From Marinobacter sp. NP-4(2019) (GTDB taxonomy: Bacteria > Pseudomonadota > Gammaproteobacteria > Pseudomonadales > Oleiphilaceae), in contig NZ_CP034142.1 of assembly GCF_003994855.1 (NCBI RefSeq), positions 3,596,001 through 3,660,000 of the forward strand: 64,000 nucleotides of DNA, given 5' to 3'. Below the pieces are notes generated by a model. The model searched no databases and was not told the origin of the DNA. It saw nothing but the letters and a program-made list of their open reading frames with translations. A program made the translations under genes and the position numbers. Each line of letters opens with the position of its first letter. The first letter of the stretch is position 1. Positions 1 to 8,288 of the stretch are shown piece after piece.

Positions 1-93
1 GGTGACATTGCCTCTATCGAGCAGTCGGCGCCCCGCATTTTCAAACTGTTCAGCGCCAGCTTCCGGGAGACCACCCATGACCGGGAAGAATAA
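1..93 (+). CDS. C-terminal end of an upstream gene (partial)
   Basis: An open frame enters from the left edge and ends in TAA after 30 codons; its last residues are THDREE. It overlaps the start of the membrane-fusion gene by 17 bases in another frame, the usual arrangement for the gene preceding an RND pump (an outer-membrane factor or a TetR-type regulator). Too little is visible to assign a family. The alternative frame here, which extends the next gene upstream by 25 residues from a GTG, looks less natural because the fusion protein has a good inner-membrane anchor right after its own ATG. Confidence 0.45.
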   Translation, partial: GDIASIEQSAPRIFKLFSASFRETTHDREE

Positions 94-1450
94 ACTTACC
101 CTTGCCCTGGCGCTGATCGCCGGCATTGCCTTTGTGACAGTGATGGTGAAACTGAAGCAGCCACCAGAGCGCGCAACGGAAGAGGTAACTGCAACTCCGG
201 CAAGAATCCTGGAAGTCACCCCTCTCACTGTCCGCACCGAAGCCCGTGGTTATGGCCAGGTTTTACCAGCCCGGAGCTGGAAGGCTGTGGCCAACGTGGG
301 CGGCCGCATCACCTGGAAGCATCCGGATCTGGAGAGCGGCAACCTGATCCCTGCAGGCACCCACCTGCTGCAGATCGACCCGACCCGTTATCAACTGGCC
401 GAGGCCTCGGCCAGAGCGGATATCGCCGGCCTCGAAGCGGAACTGCGGCAACTGGATCAGGAACAGCAGAATACGCGGGAGCTACTGGCACTGGAAAACC
501 GCCGGCTGGCCCTGGCCCAGCGGGAACTGGAACGGGCCAAGACCCTGGTGAATCGTGGAGCCCTGTCGGAAACCCGGCTTGATGAACAACAGCGGGCCAC
601 CCTGCAGCAACAGCAGGCGGTGCAGTCCCTGAAAAACCAGCTCAATCTGATTCCCGTGCGCAAAGATACCCTGAACGCCCGCCTGGCCCGCAGTGAATCC
701 GCTCTGGCCAGCGCCCGGGAGGACCTGGAAGATACCCGGTTCGAAGCTCCCTGGGATTTGCGGGTTCACCAATCCGACATCGAAACCGGCCAACAGGTGA
801 ACCCCGGCCAGACCCTGTTTGTGGCAGACGATATCACCGCAGCGGAAGCCACCGTGCAGTTGAAGATATCCGAGCTTCGCAACGTGCTGTTCCAGTTACC
901 GGGTGTTCCTGAGCTGGCAGGTAGCAACCGGGCTGCCCAGGGCTTTACCGACTTTCACAAGCAACTGCCTCTGGATTCACTGACTGTGTGGGTGCAGCCT
1001 ACCGGCGCACCCGACAGTCACTGGCCCGGCAAGCTGACCCGCGTGACCGGCAGTCTCGATCCAGCCACCCGCACCGTTCAGGCAGTCATCACAGTGGAAG
1101 AGCCATACCGGGATGCCAACCCACCGGCCCGGCCACCGCTGGTACGAAACATGTTTGTTCAGGCGACGATCACTGTACCGACGCCCGAGCCGGTGCTGGT
1201 GGTGCCAGCCAGCGCCATTCACCAGGGTGAGGTGTATCTGGCCGACGGCGATGACCGCCTGCAACGACAACCGGTCACCCTGGCCTGGCAACAGGGTGAG
1301 CTTGCTGTGGTCAGCAGCGGACTGGAACCTGGAAACCGGTTGATACTGGACGACCTGATTCCCGCCATTGAGGGCATGCTACTGAGCCCCCGGGCCGATG
1401 AACAGAGCCGTCAGTGGCTGGAGAAAAGGGCCGCAGGAGACCAGCCATGA
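77..1450 (+). CDS. RND efflux periplasmic adaptor (membrane fusion protein)
   Basis: This is the periplasmic adaptor of a tripartite RND exporter, linking the inner-membrane pump to an outer-membrane channel. The ATG at 77 is chosen because residues 7-24 then form one hydrophobic anchor. Next come a first lipoyl half (GGRITWKHPDLESG), a long Gln/Leu/Arg-rich coiled-coil hairpin (about residues 105-215), a second lipoyl half (FEAPWDLRV) and a beta-barrel/membrane-proximal part ending near residue 440. Length (457 aa) is slightly above the AcrA average. The stop overlaps the pump gene start (ATGA), so the two are translationally coupled. The substrate cannot be told from the sequence. Confidence 0.9.
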   Translation: MTGKNKLTLALALIAGIAFVTVMVKLKQPPERATEEVTATPARILEVTPLTVRTEARGYGQVLPARSWKAVANVGGRITWKHPDLESGNLIPAGTHLLQIDPTRYQLAEASARADIAGLEAELRQLDQEQQNTRELLALENRRLALAQRELERAKTLVNRGALSETRLDEQQRATLQQQQAVQSLKNQLNLIPVRKDTLNARLARSESALASAREDLEDTRFEAPWDLRVHQSDIETGQQVNPGQTLFVADDITAAEATVQLKISELRNVLFQLPGVPELAGSNRAAQGFTDFHKQLPLDSLTVWVQPTGAPDSHWPGKLTRVTGSLDPATRTVQAVITVEEPYRDANPPARPPLVRNMFVQATITVPTPEPVLVVPASAIHQGEVYLADGDDRLQRQPVTLAWQQGELAVVSSGLEPGNRLILDDLIPAIEGMLLSPRADEQSRQWLEKRAAGDQP

Positions 1451-4400
1451 TCCGCTGGTTTGCCGGCCACCCTACCGCGGGCAACCTGCTGCTTATTCTG
1501 ATTCTGGCGATGGGTCTGTTTGCCGCACCCAACCTGAACCGGGAAACATTCCCGGACTATCTGCCGCCGGAAGTCAGTATTACCGTGGAATACCGGGGTG
1601 CCACCGCAGCGGATGTGGAAGAAGCCATTTGCCAGCGCCTGGGTGAAGCATTGCAGCGTGTGGACTACATGGAGGAAATCTCCTGCATCGCGCGGGACAA
1701 TCAGGCCCAGGCCATTGCCAGTATGGCGCCCCGGGGCGATATGGGCCGATTTCTGGATGATATCCGCACCGAAATCGAAGCCCTGACCGACCTGCCCGAG
1801 GAAGCCGAAGACCCGATTATCCGCGAGCTCTACCGCACCAGCCTGGTAGCTGCCATCGCGGTTTACGGGCCCATGAGCTTTTCCCACCTGGAGGCATACA
1901 CCAGCGAACTGGAAGACCGGCTTTTCGCCATGGATGGCGTGGCTGATGTCATTCCCGTTGGCCTGTCCCAGCGCCAATGGCACATTGAGGTCTCCCGGGA
2001 TCGGCTGCGTCAGTACGGCCTGGGGGTGCGCGACATTGCCCGCGCCATCTCCAGCCAGAACCTGAACATGCCGCTGGGCAACATTGAGACTGATAGCCAG
2101 GACATCCAGCTGCGGTTTGTGGATGAACGGCGCTCACTGCAAGCCCTGGCCAAGATCCCCATTATCGGCGGCGAAGCCGGTGCGGTGCTCACCCTGGGCG
2201 ACCTCGCCACCATTACCGAAACCCATGAACGGGAAGAGGAACGGGTCGAATTCAACGGCCAGCGGGCGATTATTCTGGAGATCCACAAGAACCGGCACGA
2301 CGATGCCTTGCGGGTAATGGATTCACTACAAGCCTTTGTTGATGAAGAAAAGGCCCGCCGTGGTGGCACTGTGGAACTGGAGATTACCCAGGACATGACC
2401 TCCATCGTGCGGGACCGCTTGCAGATGCTGGTGGGCAATGGCATCACCGGCTTGCTTCTGGTGGGCCTGGTGATGGCCCTGTTCTTCCGCCCCCGCCTTG
2501 CATTCTGGGCGCTGTTCGGCCTGCCCTCTGCCTTTGCCGGTGCCTTTTTGGTGATGGCTCTCACCGGGCTGTCCCTGAACATGATCACCCTGGTGGCGCT
2601 GCTCATGGCCATCGGTATCGTCATGGACGACTCGGTGGTGATCACCGACAACATCGCCCAGAATTCAACCCGGGGTTGCAGCCCGCTGGAAGCTGCTGTC
2701 AAAGGCACGCAGCAAATCCTGCCCGGGGTGCTGTCGTCGTTTCTGACCACGGTTTCCGTGTTCATCCCGCTGGCATTCCTTTCGGGGGAATTGGGGGCGG
2801 TGCTGGAGGTCCTGCCGGTGGTTCTGATTGCCGCCCTGGCGGCCTCACTGATCGAAGCATTCTGGATACTGCCCCACCACCTAAAAAGTGGCCTGGACAA
2901 AAAGCACGAGCAAGCGCCTTCCCGCTTCCGCACTGCGTTCGACAACGGCTTTGAAACGGTTCGTGAAAAAGTCGGGCAACTGGCGGACAAAGCTATCCAT
3001 TTCCGCTATATGGTATTGGCGGCCATGCTACTGATAATCCTTGGCTCTGTAGGGCTGATGGCCGGCGGCCAGGTGCGTATGGAAGCCATGCCGGAGATTG
3101 AGGGCGATGTGCTGGAAGCGCGGGTACTGATGCCCCAGGGCACGCCCCTTCACCAGACGCGGGCCATTACCGACCGCATCAGTTCGGCCATGCGCAGCCT
3201 CAATGAGGAATACACTCCGGCACAGCCCGACCAGGAGGCTCTGGTACAAAACATTCAGACTCGCTTCAACGAGCACGCCGGCGCTGGCGAGAAAGGTGCC
3301 CATGTGGCAACCGTCATGGCCGATTTGCTGACCGCAGAGCGGCGCACCGTGGATCTGGCCACCCTGACCGACCGCTGGTACCAGGAAATTGGCGAAATTC
3401 CGGGGTTGATTGCCCTGAGCATCCAGGAACCCGGTTTCGGTCCGGCCGGCATTCCCATCGAAATCCGCCTGCAGGGCGCCGATCTGGACCAACTAAAAGC
3501 CGCGGCCCGTTTTCTGGGCGAGGACATCGCCAGCTATAAGGGCACGTTCAACGTGCTGGATGATCTCCGTCCCGGCAAGCCACAGCGGATTCTGGCCCTG
3601 AAAGACAGCGCCCTTTCCCTTGGCCTGAATGCCACCGAAGTCGCCAGCCAGATTCGCACCGGCCTGCTGGGCGATATCGTGGATACAGTCCAGGTCGGCG
3701 ACCAGCACATTGAGATCCTGGTACGCCAGGCCAGCGCTGAACGCAACACCCGTCAGTTCCTGAAAGATACCGTAATCACCACAGATCAGGGCCAGATGGT
3801 TCCGTTGCAGGAAGTGGCCACCATCACCGAGAAACGGCAATGGTCACAGGTTACCCACATTGACGGCCTGCGCACTGTCACCGTGTCGGCCGATGTAAAC
3901 GGACGAAAAGCCAATGCCGATGCCATTGTCACTGACCTGCAGGAGCGGACATTTCCGGAGCTTCGTGATCGATGGCCAGAAATCAGTCTGCAGGTGGAAG
4001 GCCAGACCGCCCGCTCGCAGGAAACCGGCCAGTCCATCGCCCGTGGGCTGTTGATCGGCCTGCTGGGGATCTTCCTGATCCTGTCGTTCCAGTTCCGCAG
4101 CTACCTGGAGCCGGTCATTGTCATGCTGGCGATTCCGGTGGCCTTTATGGGAGCTGTCTGGGGCCACCTGCTCATGGGCTATAACCTGTCCATGCCCTCA
4201 CTGATCGGCGCGGCTTCTCTGGCGGGTATTGTGGTTAACAACGCCATTTTGCTGGTGCAGTTCATCAAGAGCTACCGGCAACAGGGCATGAGTGCCGGGG
4301 CAGCCGCCGGTGCTGCCAGCCGGGCCCGCTTCCGGGCCATCCTGATCACCACCAGCACCACCGTGGCCGGCCTGTTGCCCCTGCTGGCTGAAACCAGCAC

Positions 4401-4539
4401 CCAGGCCATGGCGGTTATTCCACTGGTGATATCCGTGGTATTCGGCCTGCTGGTATCCACCGTTGTGATACTGGTGGCGCTGCCGGCACTGTACGCGGTT
4501 CTTGACGATCTTGGCTGGGCCCGGGACGTACAGCCTTGA
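1447..4539 (+). CDS. RND efflux pump, inner-membrane permease (AcrB/MMPL superfamily)
   Basis: Proton-driven inner-membrane transporter of 1030 aa, the family's usual size. The start at 1447 (MIRWFAGHPTAGN) overlaps the adaptor stop; a longer frame exists but would run into the adaptor. TM1 is residues 13-30, a large periplasmic loop follows, then TM2-6 around residues 335-480, where the proton-relay pair appears as GIVMDDSVVITDN in TM4. A second periplasmic loop and TM7-12 follow, with the usual SLAGIVVNNAILLVQF motif near residue 925. The mixture of motifs resembles the generic hydrophobe/amphiphile or CzcA-like branches; without the CzcA metal-site signature I leave the substrate open. It converges on ubiV, one base away. 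Confidence 0.93.
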   Translation: MIRWFAGHPTAGNLLLILILAMGLFAAPNLNRETFPDYLPPEVSITVEYRGATAADVEEAICQRLGEALQRVDYMEEISCIARDNQAQAIASMAPRGDMGRFLDDIRTEIEALTDLPEEAEDPIIRELYRTSLVAAIAVYGPMSFSHLEAYTSELEDRLFAMDGVADVIPVGLSQRQWHIEVSRDRLRQYGLGVRDIARAISSQNLNMPLGNIETDSQDIQLRFVDERRSLQALAKIPIIGGEAGAVLTLGDLATITETHEREEERVEFNGQRAIILEIHKNRHDDALRVMDSLQAFVDEEKARRGGTVELEITQDMTSIVRDRLQMLVGNGITGLLLVGLVMALFFRPRLAFWALFGLPSAFAGAFLVMALTGLSLNMITLVALLMAIGIVMDDSVVITDNIAQNSTRGCSPLEAAVKGTQQILPGVLSSFLTTVSVFIPLAFLSGELGAVLEVLPVVLIAALAASLIEAFWILPHHLKSGLDKKHEQAPSRFRTAFDNGFETVREKVGQLADKAIHFRYMVLAAMLLIILGSVGLMAGGQVRMEAMPEIEGDVLEARVLMPQGTPLHQTRAITDRISSAMRSLNEEYTPAQPDQEALVQNIQTRFNEHAGAGEKGAHVATVMADLLTAERRTVDLATLTDRWYQEIGEIPGLIALSIQEPGFGPAGIPIEIRLQGADLDQLKAAARFLGEDIASYKGTFNVLDDLRPGKPQRILALKDSALSLGLNATEVASQIRTGLLGDIVDTVQVGDQHIEILVRQASAERNTRQFLKDTVITTDQGQMVPLQEVATITEKRQWSQVTHIDGLRTVTVSADVNGRKANADAIVTDLQERTFPELRDRWPEISLQVEGQTARSQETGQSIARGLLIGLLGIFLILSFQFRSYLEPVIVMLAIPVAFMGAVWGHLLMGYNLSMPSLIGAASLAGIVVNNAILLVQFIKSYRQQGMSAGAAAGAASRARFRAILITTSTTVAGLLPLLAETSTQAMAVIPLVISVVFGLLVSTVVILVALPALYAVLDDLGWARDVQP

Positions 4540-4540
4540 A

Positions 4541-5433
4541 TCAGAGATCAATCAGATCCATGCCTGGCTTGCCATACCAGTACCCGTTACAGGGAGGTGC
4601 TTCGACAAGCGCCAGAGGATCGGTACGCGGCGTCTCACCACGGCGCACCCGATCGAAGCGTTTGACCACTTCATCCATACCGCGATGCTCCGGGCTCAGG
4701 CGTACGACAGCCCCCCCATGCGCTCCATCTCCGGTATTTCCCGCATCAGGTCGTATCGGGCGCCTGAAAGGGTAGAAATACCGTTCAGGCGGAATAGCTG
4801 CTGGGACTCCCGGGAACGCAGTTCCATACCGTCCGGGTGCTCCAGGCAGCGAAACTCGCAGTTGTCTTTGGGCAGATTGTAATGGCGTGCGGTAAAACAA
4901 CGGGAGGACCAGGCCAAAGGCAGAAAGCCCCAGGCGAACACTTCTGCAGGTAAGTCCAGGCCTTCCTCTTTCAAGCCATTGATGAGTTTTTCCAGGGTTT
5001 CCTTCCCCAACTCTACCGGCAGATTCCAGCCCTTCAGACCCTGCTTCGCCAGTACCTTGAGTGTGGCCACATTGTAGATGTTCATCGATGGGCCGGTAAC
5101 AAATGGAATCCCGTTGCGGATCGCCACCTGCATGGCGCTCTGGTCATTGGCTTCCACCATGAACTCGTTCTGATCGCAGATTCGCCGCAAGCGGCGAAGG
5201 TCGGCCTCGGACTCAATCAGAGTCTGGGTAGAAAGCACGACCTCTTTACCACAGGTTTTCAGATCGCGGGCCAGATCGAACCAGTCATCGGGTTTCAGTT
5301 CCCGCCGCCGTGAGCACACGGCTTCTCCCAGGTAGATGGTATCCACCGGCCACTCGGCGGCCTTGCCGTAGAAATCGAAAACCGTCTGTTTGGACCAGAA
5401 CCACAGAATCGGCCCAAGTGAGAGTTTCATCAT
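4541..5433 (-). pseudogene. ubiV: UbiV, O2-independent ubiquinone hydroxylation factor (U32 family), frameshifted in a G run
   Basis: UbiV works with UbiU as an iron-sulfur U32-family heterodimer that hydroxylates ubiquinone precursors without oxygen. The N-terminal frame (5433 to 4696, 245 codons; KLSLGPILWFWSK start) carries the expected cysteines: EAVCSRRR, then SSRCFTAR, DNCEFRC. It stops after MERMGGLSYA. The missing C-terminus continues in another frame to 4541 (AVVRLSPEHRGMDE, then CNGYWYGKPGMDL), matching the UbiV/YhbV tail. The break is at a run of seven C on the plus strand (4711-4717); one extra base restores about 297 aa, the normal length. Either a homopolymer base-calling error or a true mutation. 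It lies 13 bases after ubiU in the same direction. Confidence 0.85.
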
Positions 5434-5446
5434 ACCGAGTTAAACC

Positions 5447-6442
5447 TTATTTCCACTTGCGGTGGTAGGCGCCCAGGGTGGTCAGGCCGCCTTCGGAGAG
5501 GCTGGAGAGCGTGTTCCGCCAGCTGGATTCGACCGTGAAGTCATCCTCAGTTACGTCCAGGTGATCCAGAGCCTGTCGCCAGGTGCGCGCCACATCCGCA
5601 ATGTAGGCGGGGCTACGCTGACGGCCCTCAATTTTCACGGCACTGATACCCAGCGACTTCAGCTCCGGCAGCAGGTCCATTGTGTTCAGACTGACCGGCT
5701 CCTCTATGGCGTGGTACACATTACCCTCGACCTCAAAACGGCCCTTGCAGAGGGTCGGGTAGCCAGCGGGTTCGCCATCGCCATAGCGATCAATCAACAC
5801 ATCATTGAGTCGTGACTCCAGTCCCTGGGCCGTTTCCTCCCAACGCACAGCCTTGGCCGGCGAGCAGGCGCCGCGAGTATTGGGGGATTCATCCGTCAGG
5901 TAGGACGACAGATAACAACGGCCTTCGGCCATAATGCACAGGCTGCCGAAGGCGAAGACTTCCAGCTCCACAGGGCTGTGCTTTGCCACGCCCCGGACCT
6001 GGTCCAGCGACAACACTCGTGGCAGGACCGCCCGACGGATATCGAAGGTATCCTTATAGAACGTCAGGGCTTCGTAGCTTGTGGCAGAGCCCTGCACAGA
6101 AAGGTGCCGGGGGATATGGGGATATTTGTTGGCGGCATAATCCAGCAGGCCCATATCGGCCAGAATGATGGCATCCACGCCAAGGCCGGCTGCGCGATCC
6201 ACTGCCGATTTCCACTGTTCCCAGCCATCGGGCTGCGGGTAGGTGTTGATCGCACAGAACACCCGGCTGCCTTTGGCGTGGGCATACTCAATGCCCTCAC
6301 CAGCGCGCTTATCATTGAAGTTCAGCCCCGCAAACTGGCGGGCATTGGTGCTGTCGCGGAAGCCGAAATAGACGGCATCGGCACCATTGTCCACGGCGGT
6401 TTTCAGGGCCGGCAGACTACCGGCCGGGCAGACGAGTTCCAT
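5447..6442 (-). CDS. ubiU: UbiU, O2-independent ubiquinone biosynthesis protein (U32 peptidase family)
   Basis: Partner of UbiV in anaerobic ubiquinone synthesis. The protein begins MELVCPAGSLPALKTAV at 6442; two in-frame ATG codons lie 6 and 12 bases upstream (6448, 6454) and could also be used. The U32 signature is clear: FGSLCIMAEGRCYLSSY, then NTRGACSP and YPTLCKGRF supply the four cysteines expected to hold a [4Fe-4S] cluster. Length (about 331 aa) is normal. It sits between hemN and ubiV on one strand, and an ANR/FNR-type box lies 57-70 bases upstream, matching the known Fnr control of ubiUV in Escherichia coli. Confidence 0.93.
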   Translation of the reverse strand: MELVCPAGSLPALKTAVDNGADAVYFGFRDSTNARQFAGLNFNDKRAGEGIEYAHAKGSRVFCAINTYPQPDGWEQWKSAVDRAAGLGVDAIILADMGLLDYAANKYPHIPRHLSVQGSATSYEALTFYKDTFDIRRAVLPRVLSLDQVRGVAKHSPVELEVFAFGSLCIMAEGRCYLSSYLTDESPNTRGACSPAKAVRWEETAQGLESRLNDVLIDRYGDGEPAGYPTLCKGRFEVEGNVYHAIEEPVSLNTMDLLPELKSLGISAVKIEGRQRSPAYIADVARTWRQALDHLDVTEDDFTVESSWRNTLSSLSEGGLTTLGAYHRKWK

Positions 6443-6498
6443 ATCCATCTCCACTGATCTGGTTATGGCAACACTACCCTTAATCTGTGCCGACCGCC

Positions 6499-6512
6499 TT
6501 GATCATTATCAG
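6499..6512 (-). promoter_or_regulatory. ANR/FNR-type box upstream of ubiU
   Basis: On the minus strand the sequence is CTGATAATGATCAA, which matches 9 of 10 defined positions of TTGAT-N4-ATCAA. It lies in the 83-base gap between hemN and ubiU, centred about 63 bases before the ubiU ATG. Function is inferred from the match and the anaerobic role of ubiUV; a convincing -10 is not obvious. Confidence 0.6.
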
Positions 6513-6525
6513 CGGCACAGGCTCG

Positions 6526-7965
6526 TCAGATAATCCGCGAGAACCGCTGGCTGGCACCTTCCTTACGGTACAGATCAAAAATCTGGCAGATGGCGCGAAT
6601 CAGCAAGCGGCCGGCGGGCTGAACCTGAAGAGCAATATCATCATCAGCAATCAGCTCATCCTGCACCATGGGCTGCAGGCGATCGAGTTCGTCGGCAAAA
6701 TAGTGGTCCAGATCTTCCTGCCATACTTCAGCGAACTGCTGACGATCCAGACGGAACTGACAAATCAGCTGACCAATGACCCAGCGGCGAATACGGTCGT
6801 CCCGTGTCAGATTCACACCTTTGGTAATCGCCAGGTAGCCGGCATCGATAGCGGCTTCCCAGGACGGCAGGTCGTGGTTGTTCTGGAAATAGGCGTCGTC
6901 GGTCTGGCCGATGGCGGATACACCCAGCGACACAAGGTCGCAATCAGAATGGGTCGTGTAACCCTGAAAATTCCGGTGCAGACGTCCTTCCCGCTGGGCC
7001 ACCGCCAGGCTGTCATCCGGCTTGGCAAAGTGGTCCATGCCGATGTATTCGTAACCGGCCTCCAGCAATCGATTGATGGTGTTGTGGAGGATGGTCAGCT
7101 TCTGCTGGGGCGTCGGCAGAGTATCCGACAGAATCCGTGTCTGCGGGTAGAATCGGTCCGGGAGGTGGGCGTAACTGAACACTGAGAGCCGGTCCGGCGA
7201 CATCTCGATGACGGCTTCCAGGGTTTCTGCGAAGCTCTCCGGTGTCTGGTGTGGCAAGCCGTAGATCAGGTCCAGATTAATGGAGCGGAAACCAATACGT
7301 CGGGCTTCGTTCAACACAGCTTCGGTCATGTCACGGGGCTGGATGCGGTTTACGGCTTTCTGCACCTTGGGATTCACATCCTGAACTCCGAGACTGATGC
7401 GGTTGAAGCCCAACTGCCATAAAGTGGACAGGGTATCCTGATCCACTTCGCGCGGATCGATCTCTACGCTGTAGTCGCGATCGTCACCCGCCTGCAGGTT
7501 GAACAGTTCACCATAACCCGCCATCAAATGCTCCATGACATCGTTCGGCAGGAAGGTGGGGGTGCCGCCGCCCCAGTGCAGTTGCTTCACTGGTCGGTCC
7601 GCGCCGAAAAGCCGGGCCTGGATCGCGGCTTCCTTCAGCACTCTTTCCACGTACGGAATGGCCTTGTGGCGCTGTTTGGTGATCACCTTGTTGCAGGCAC
7701 AGTAGTAGCAAAGGTGGGCGCAGAATGGCAGATGAGTGTACAGGGACAGAGGCCGGCCAGTGGCCTTACTTCGTGCCGCAGCCTTTTCCATGTCTTCCAC
7801 CGGGTAGCTCTGGTTGAATTCCACAGCTGTCGGATAGGACGTGTAGCGCGGACCACTCAGATCGTAACGCCTGATCAGCGCTTCATCCCAGATGAATTCC
7901 GGAAGGGTGGATTCGTTGGATAAAAGTGCGGGAGTGGAAACCATAGCAGAAACTCTGAACGTCAT
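6526..7965 (-). CDS. hemN: Oxygen-independent coproporphyrinogen III oxidase (HemN), radical SAM
   Basis: HemN converts coproporphyrinogen III to protoporphyrinogen IX in the cytoplasm without oxygen, using S-adenosylmethionine radicals. The radical SAM cluster motif is visible as HLPFCAHLCYYCACNK near residue 100, followed by WGGGTPTFL and the ISLGVQD segment typical of HemN. Length 479 aa is slightly over the family's about 460. The start may be 7965 or the internal ATG at 7944. An ANR-type box and a TAAAAT -10 precede it at class II spacing, so anaerobic induction is likely. It leads the hemN-ubiU-ubiV run. Confidence 0.95.
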   Translation of the reverse strand: MTFRVSAMVSTPALLSNESTLPEFIWDEALIRRYDLSGPRYTSYPTAVEFNQSYPVEDMEKAAARSKATGRPLSLYTHLPFCAHLCYYCACNKVITKQRHKAIPYVERVLKEAAIQARLFGADRPVKQLHWGGGTPTFLPNDVMEHLMAGYGELFNLQAGDDRDYSVEIDPREVDQDTLSTLWQLGFNRISLGVQDVNPKVQKAVNRIQPRDMTEAVLNEARRIGFRSINLDLIYGLPHQTPESFAETLEAVIEMSPDRLSVFSYAHLPDRFYPQTRILSDTLPTPQQKLTILHNTINRLLEAGYEYIGMDHFAKPDDSLAVAQREGRLHRNFQGYTTHSDCDLVSLGVSAIGQTDDAYFQNNHDLPSWEAAIDAGYLAITKGVNLTRDDRIRRWVIGQLICQFRLDRQQFAEVWQEDLDHYFADELDRLQPMVQDELIADDDIALQVQPAGRLLIRAICQIFDLYRKEGASQRFSRII

Positions 7966-7992
7966 AATGGGGGCAAGTCGGCAACAGTCGCC

Positions 7993-8034
7993 ATTTTATG
8001 GCAACCTGGCCGATGACCACTTGATATGGGTCAG
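7993..8034 (-). promoter_or_regulatory. hemN promoter with ANR/FNR-type box
   Basis: On the minus strand CTGACCCATATCAA (8034-8021) has a perfect ATCAA half and a two-mismatch other half of the FNR/ANR palindrome. TAAAAT at 7998-7993 serves as -10. A start of transcription near 7986 would place the box centre at about -41.5, the class II activator position. Motifs are seen; regulation is inferred. Confidence 0.65.
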
Positions 8035-8138
8035 CTTACCGATACCCGGATTTTATCAATCTCCCACCTGAACCACTCTTGTGCTGTTGGCGTATTTCAC
8101 ACTACCTCTTTATGAGGATCACCTGATGTAGACTGCCC

Positions 8139-8246
8139 GGCGGGTGGAGAGGGCCCTGCCGAAATACGCTGTGAATACATCCCTGTACGCTCGGGCTCCG
8201 CCATCCATGGCTCCGCACGATTTCGGCAGGGCCCTCTCCACCCGCC
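8139..8246. repeat. Long intergenic hairpin repeat, copy 1
   Basis: Two perfectly complementary 27-base arms (8139-8165 and 8220-8246) enclose a 54-base loop. The loop opens with ACGCTGTGAATACATCC and holds a small CCAT-CC-ATGG palindrome. A second copy in inverted orientation lies at 61649-61757. Arms differ in sequence between copies while staying self-complementary, but the loop motif is shared. It sits between the hemN promoter and the cryptochrome-like gene. It has no T tract, so it is not a simple terminator. Confidence 0.85.
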
Positions 8247-8288
8247 TAACTATGCACCAACACCTGAATCCTGGAGCACGGTCCAAAC

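Noticed and set aside
4711..4717. Phase variation through the C7 tract in ubiV
   Set aside because: The tract is short for slippage, the gene is not a surface antigen, and narK has the same +1 G defect, so an assembly error is the simpler view.
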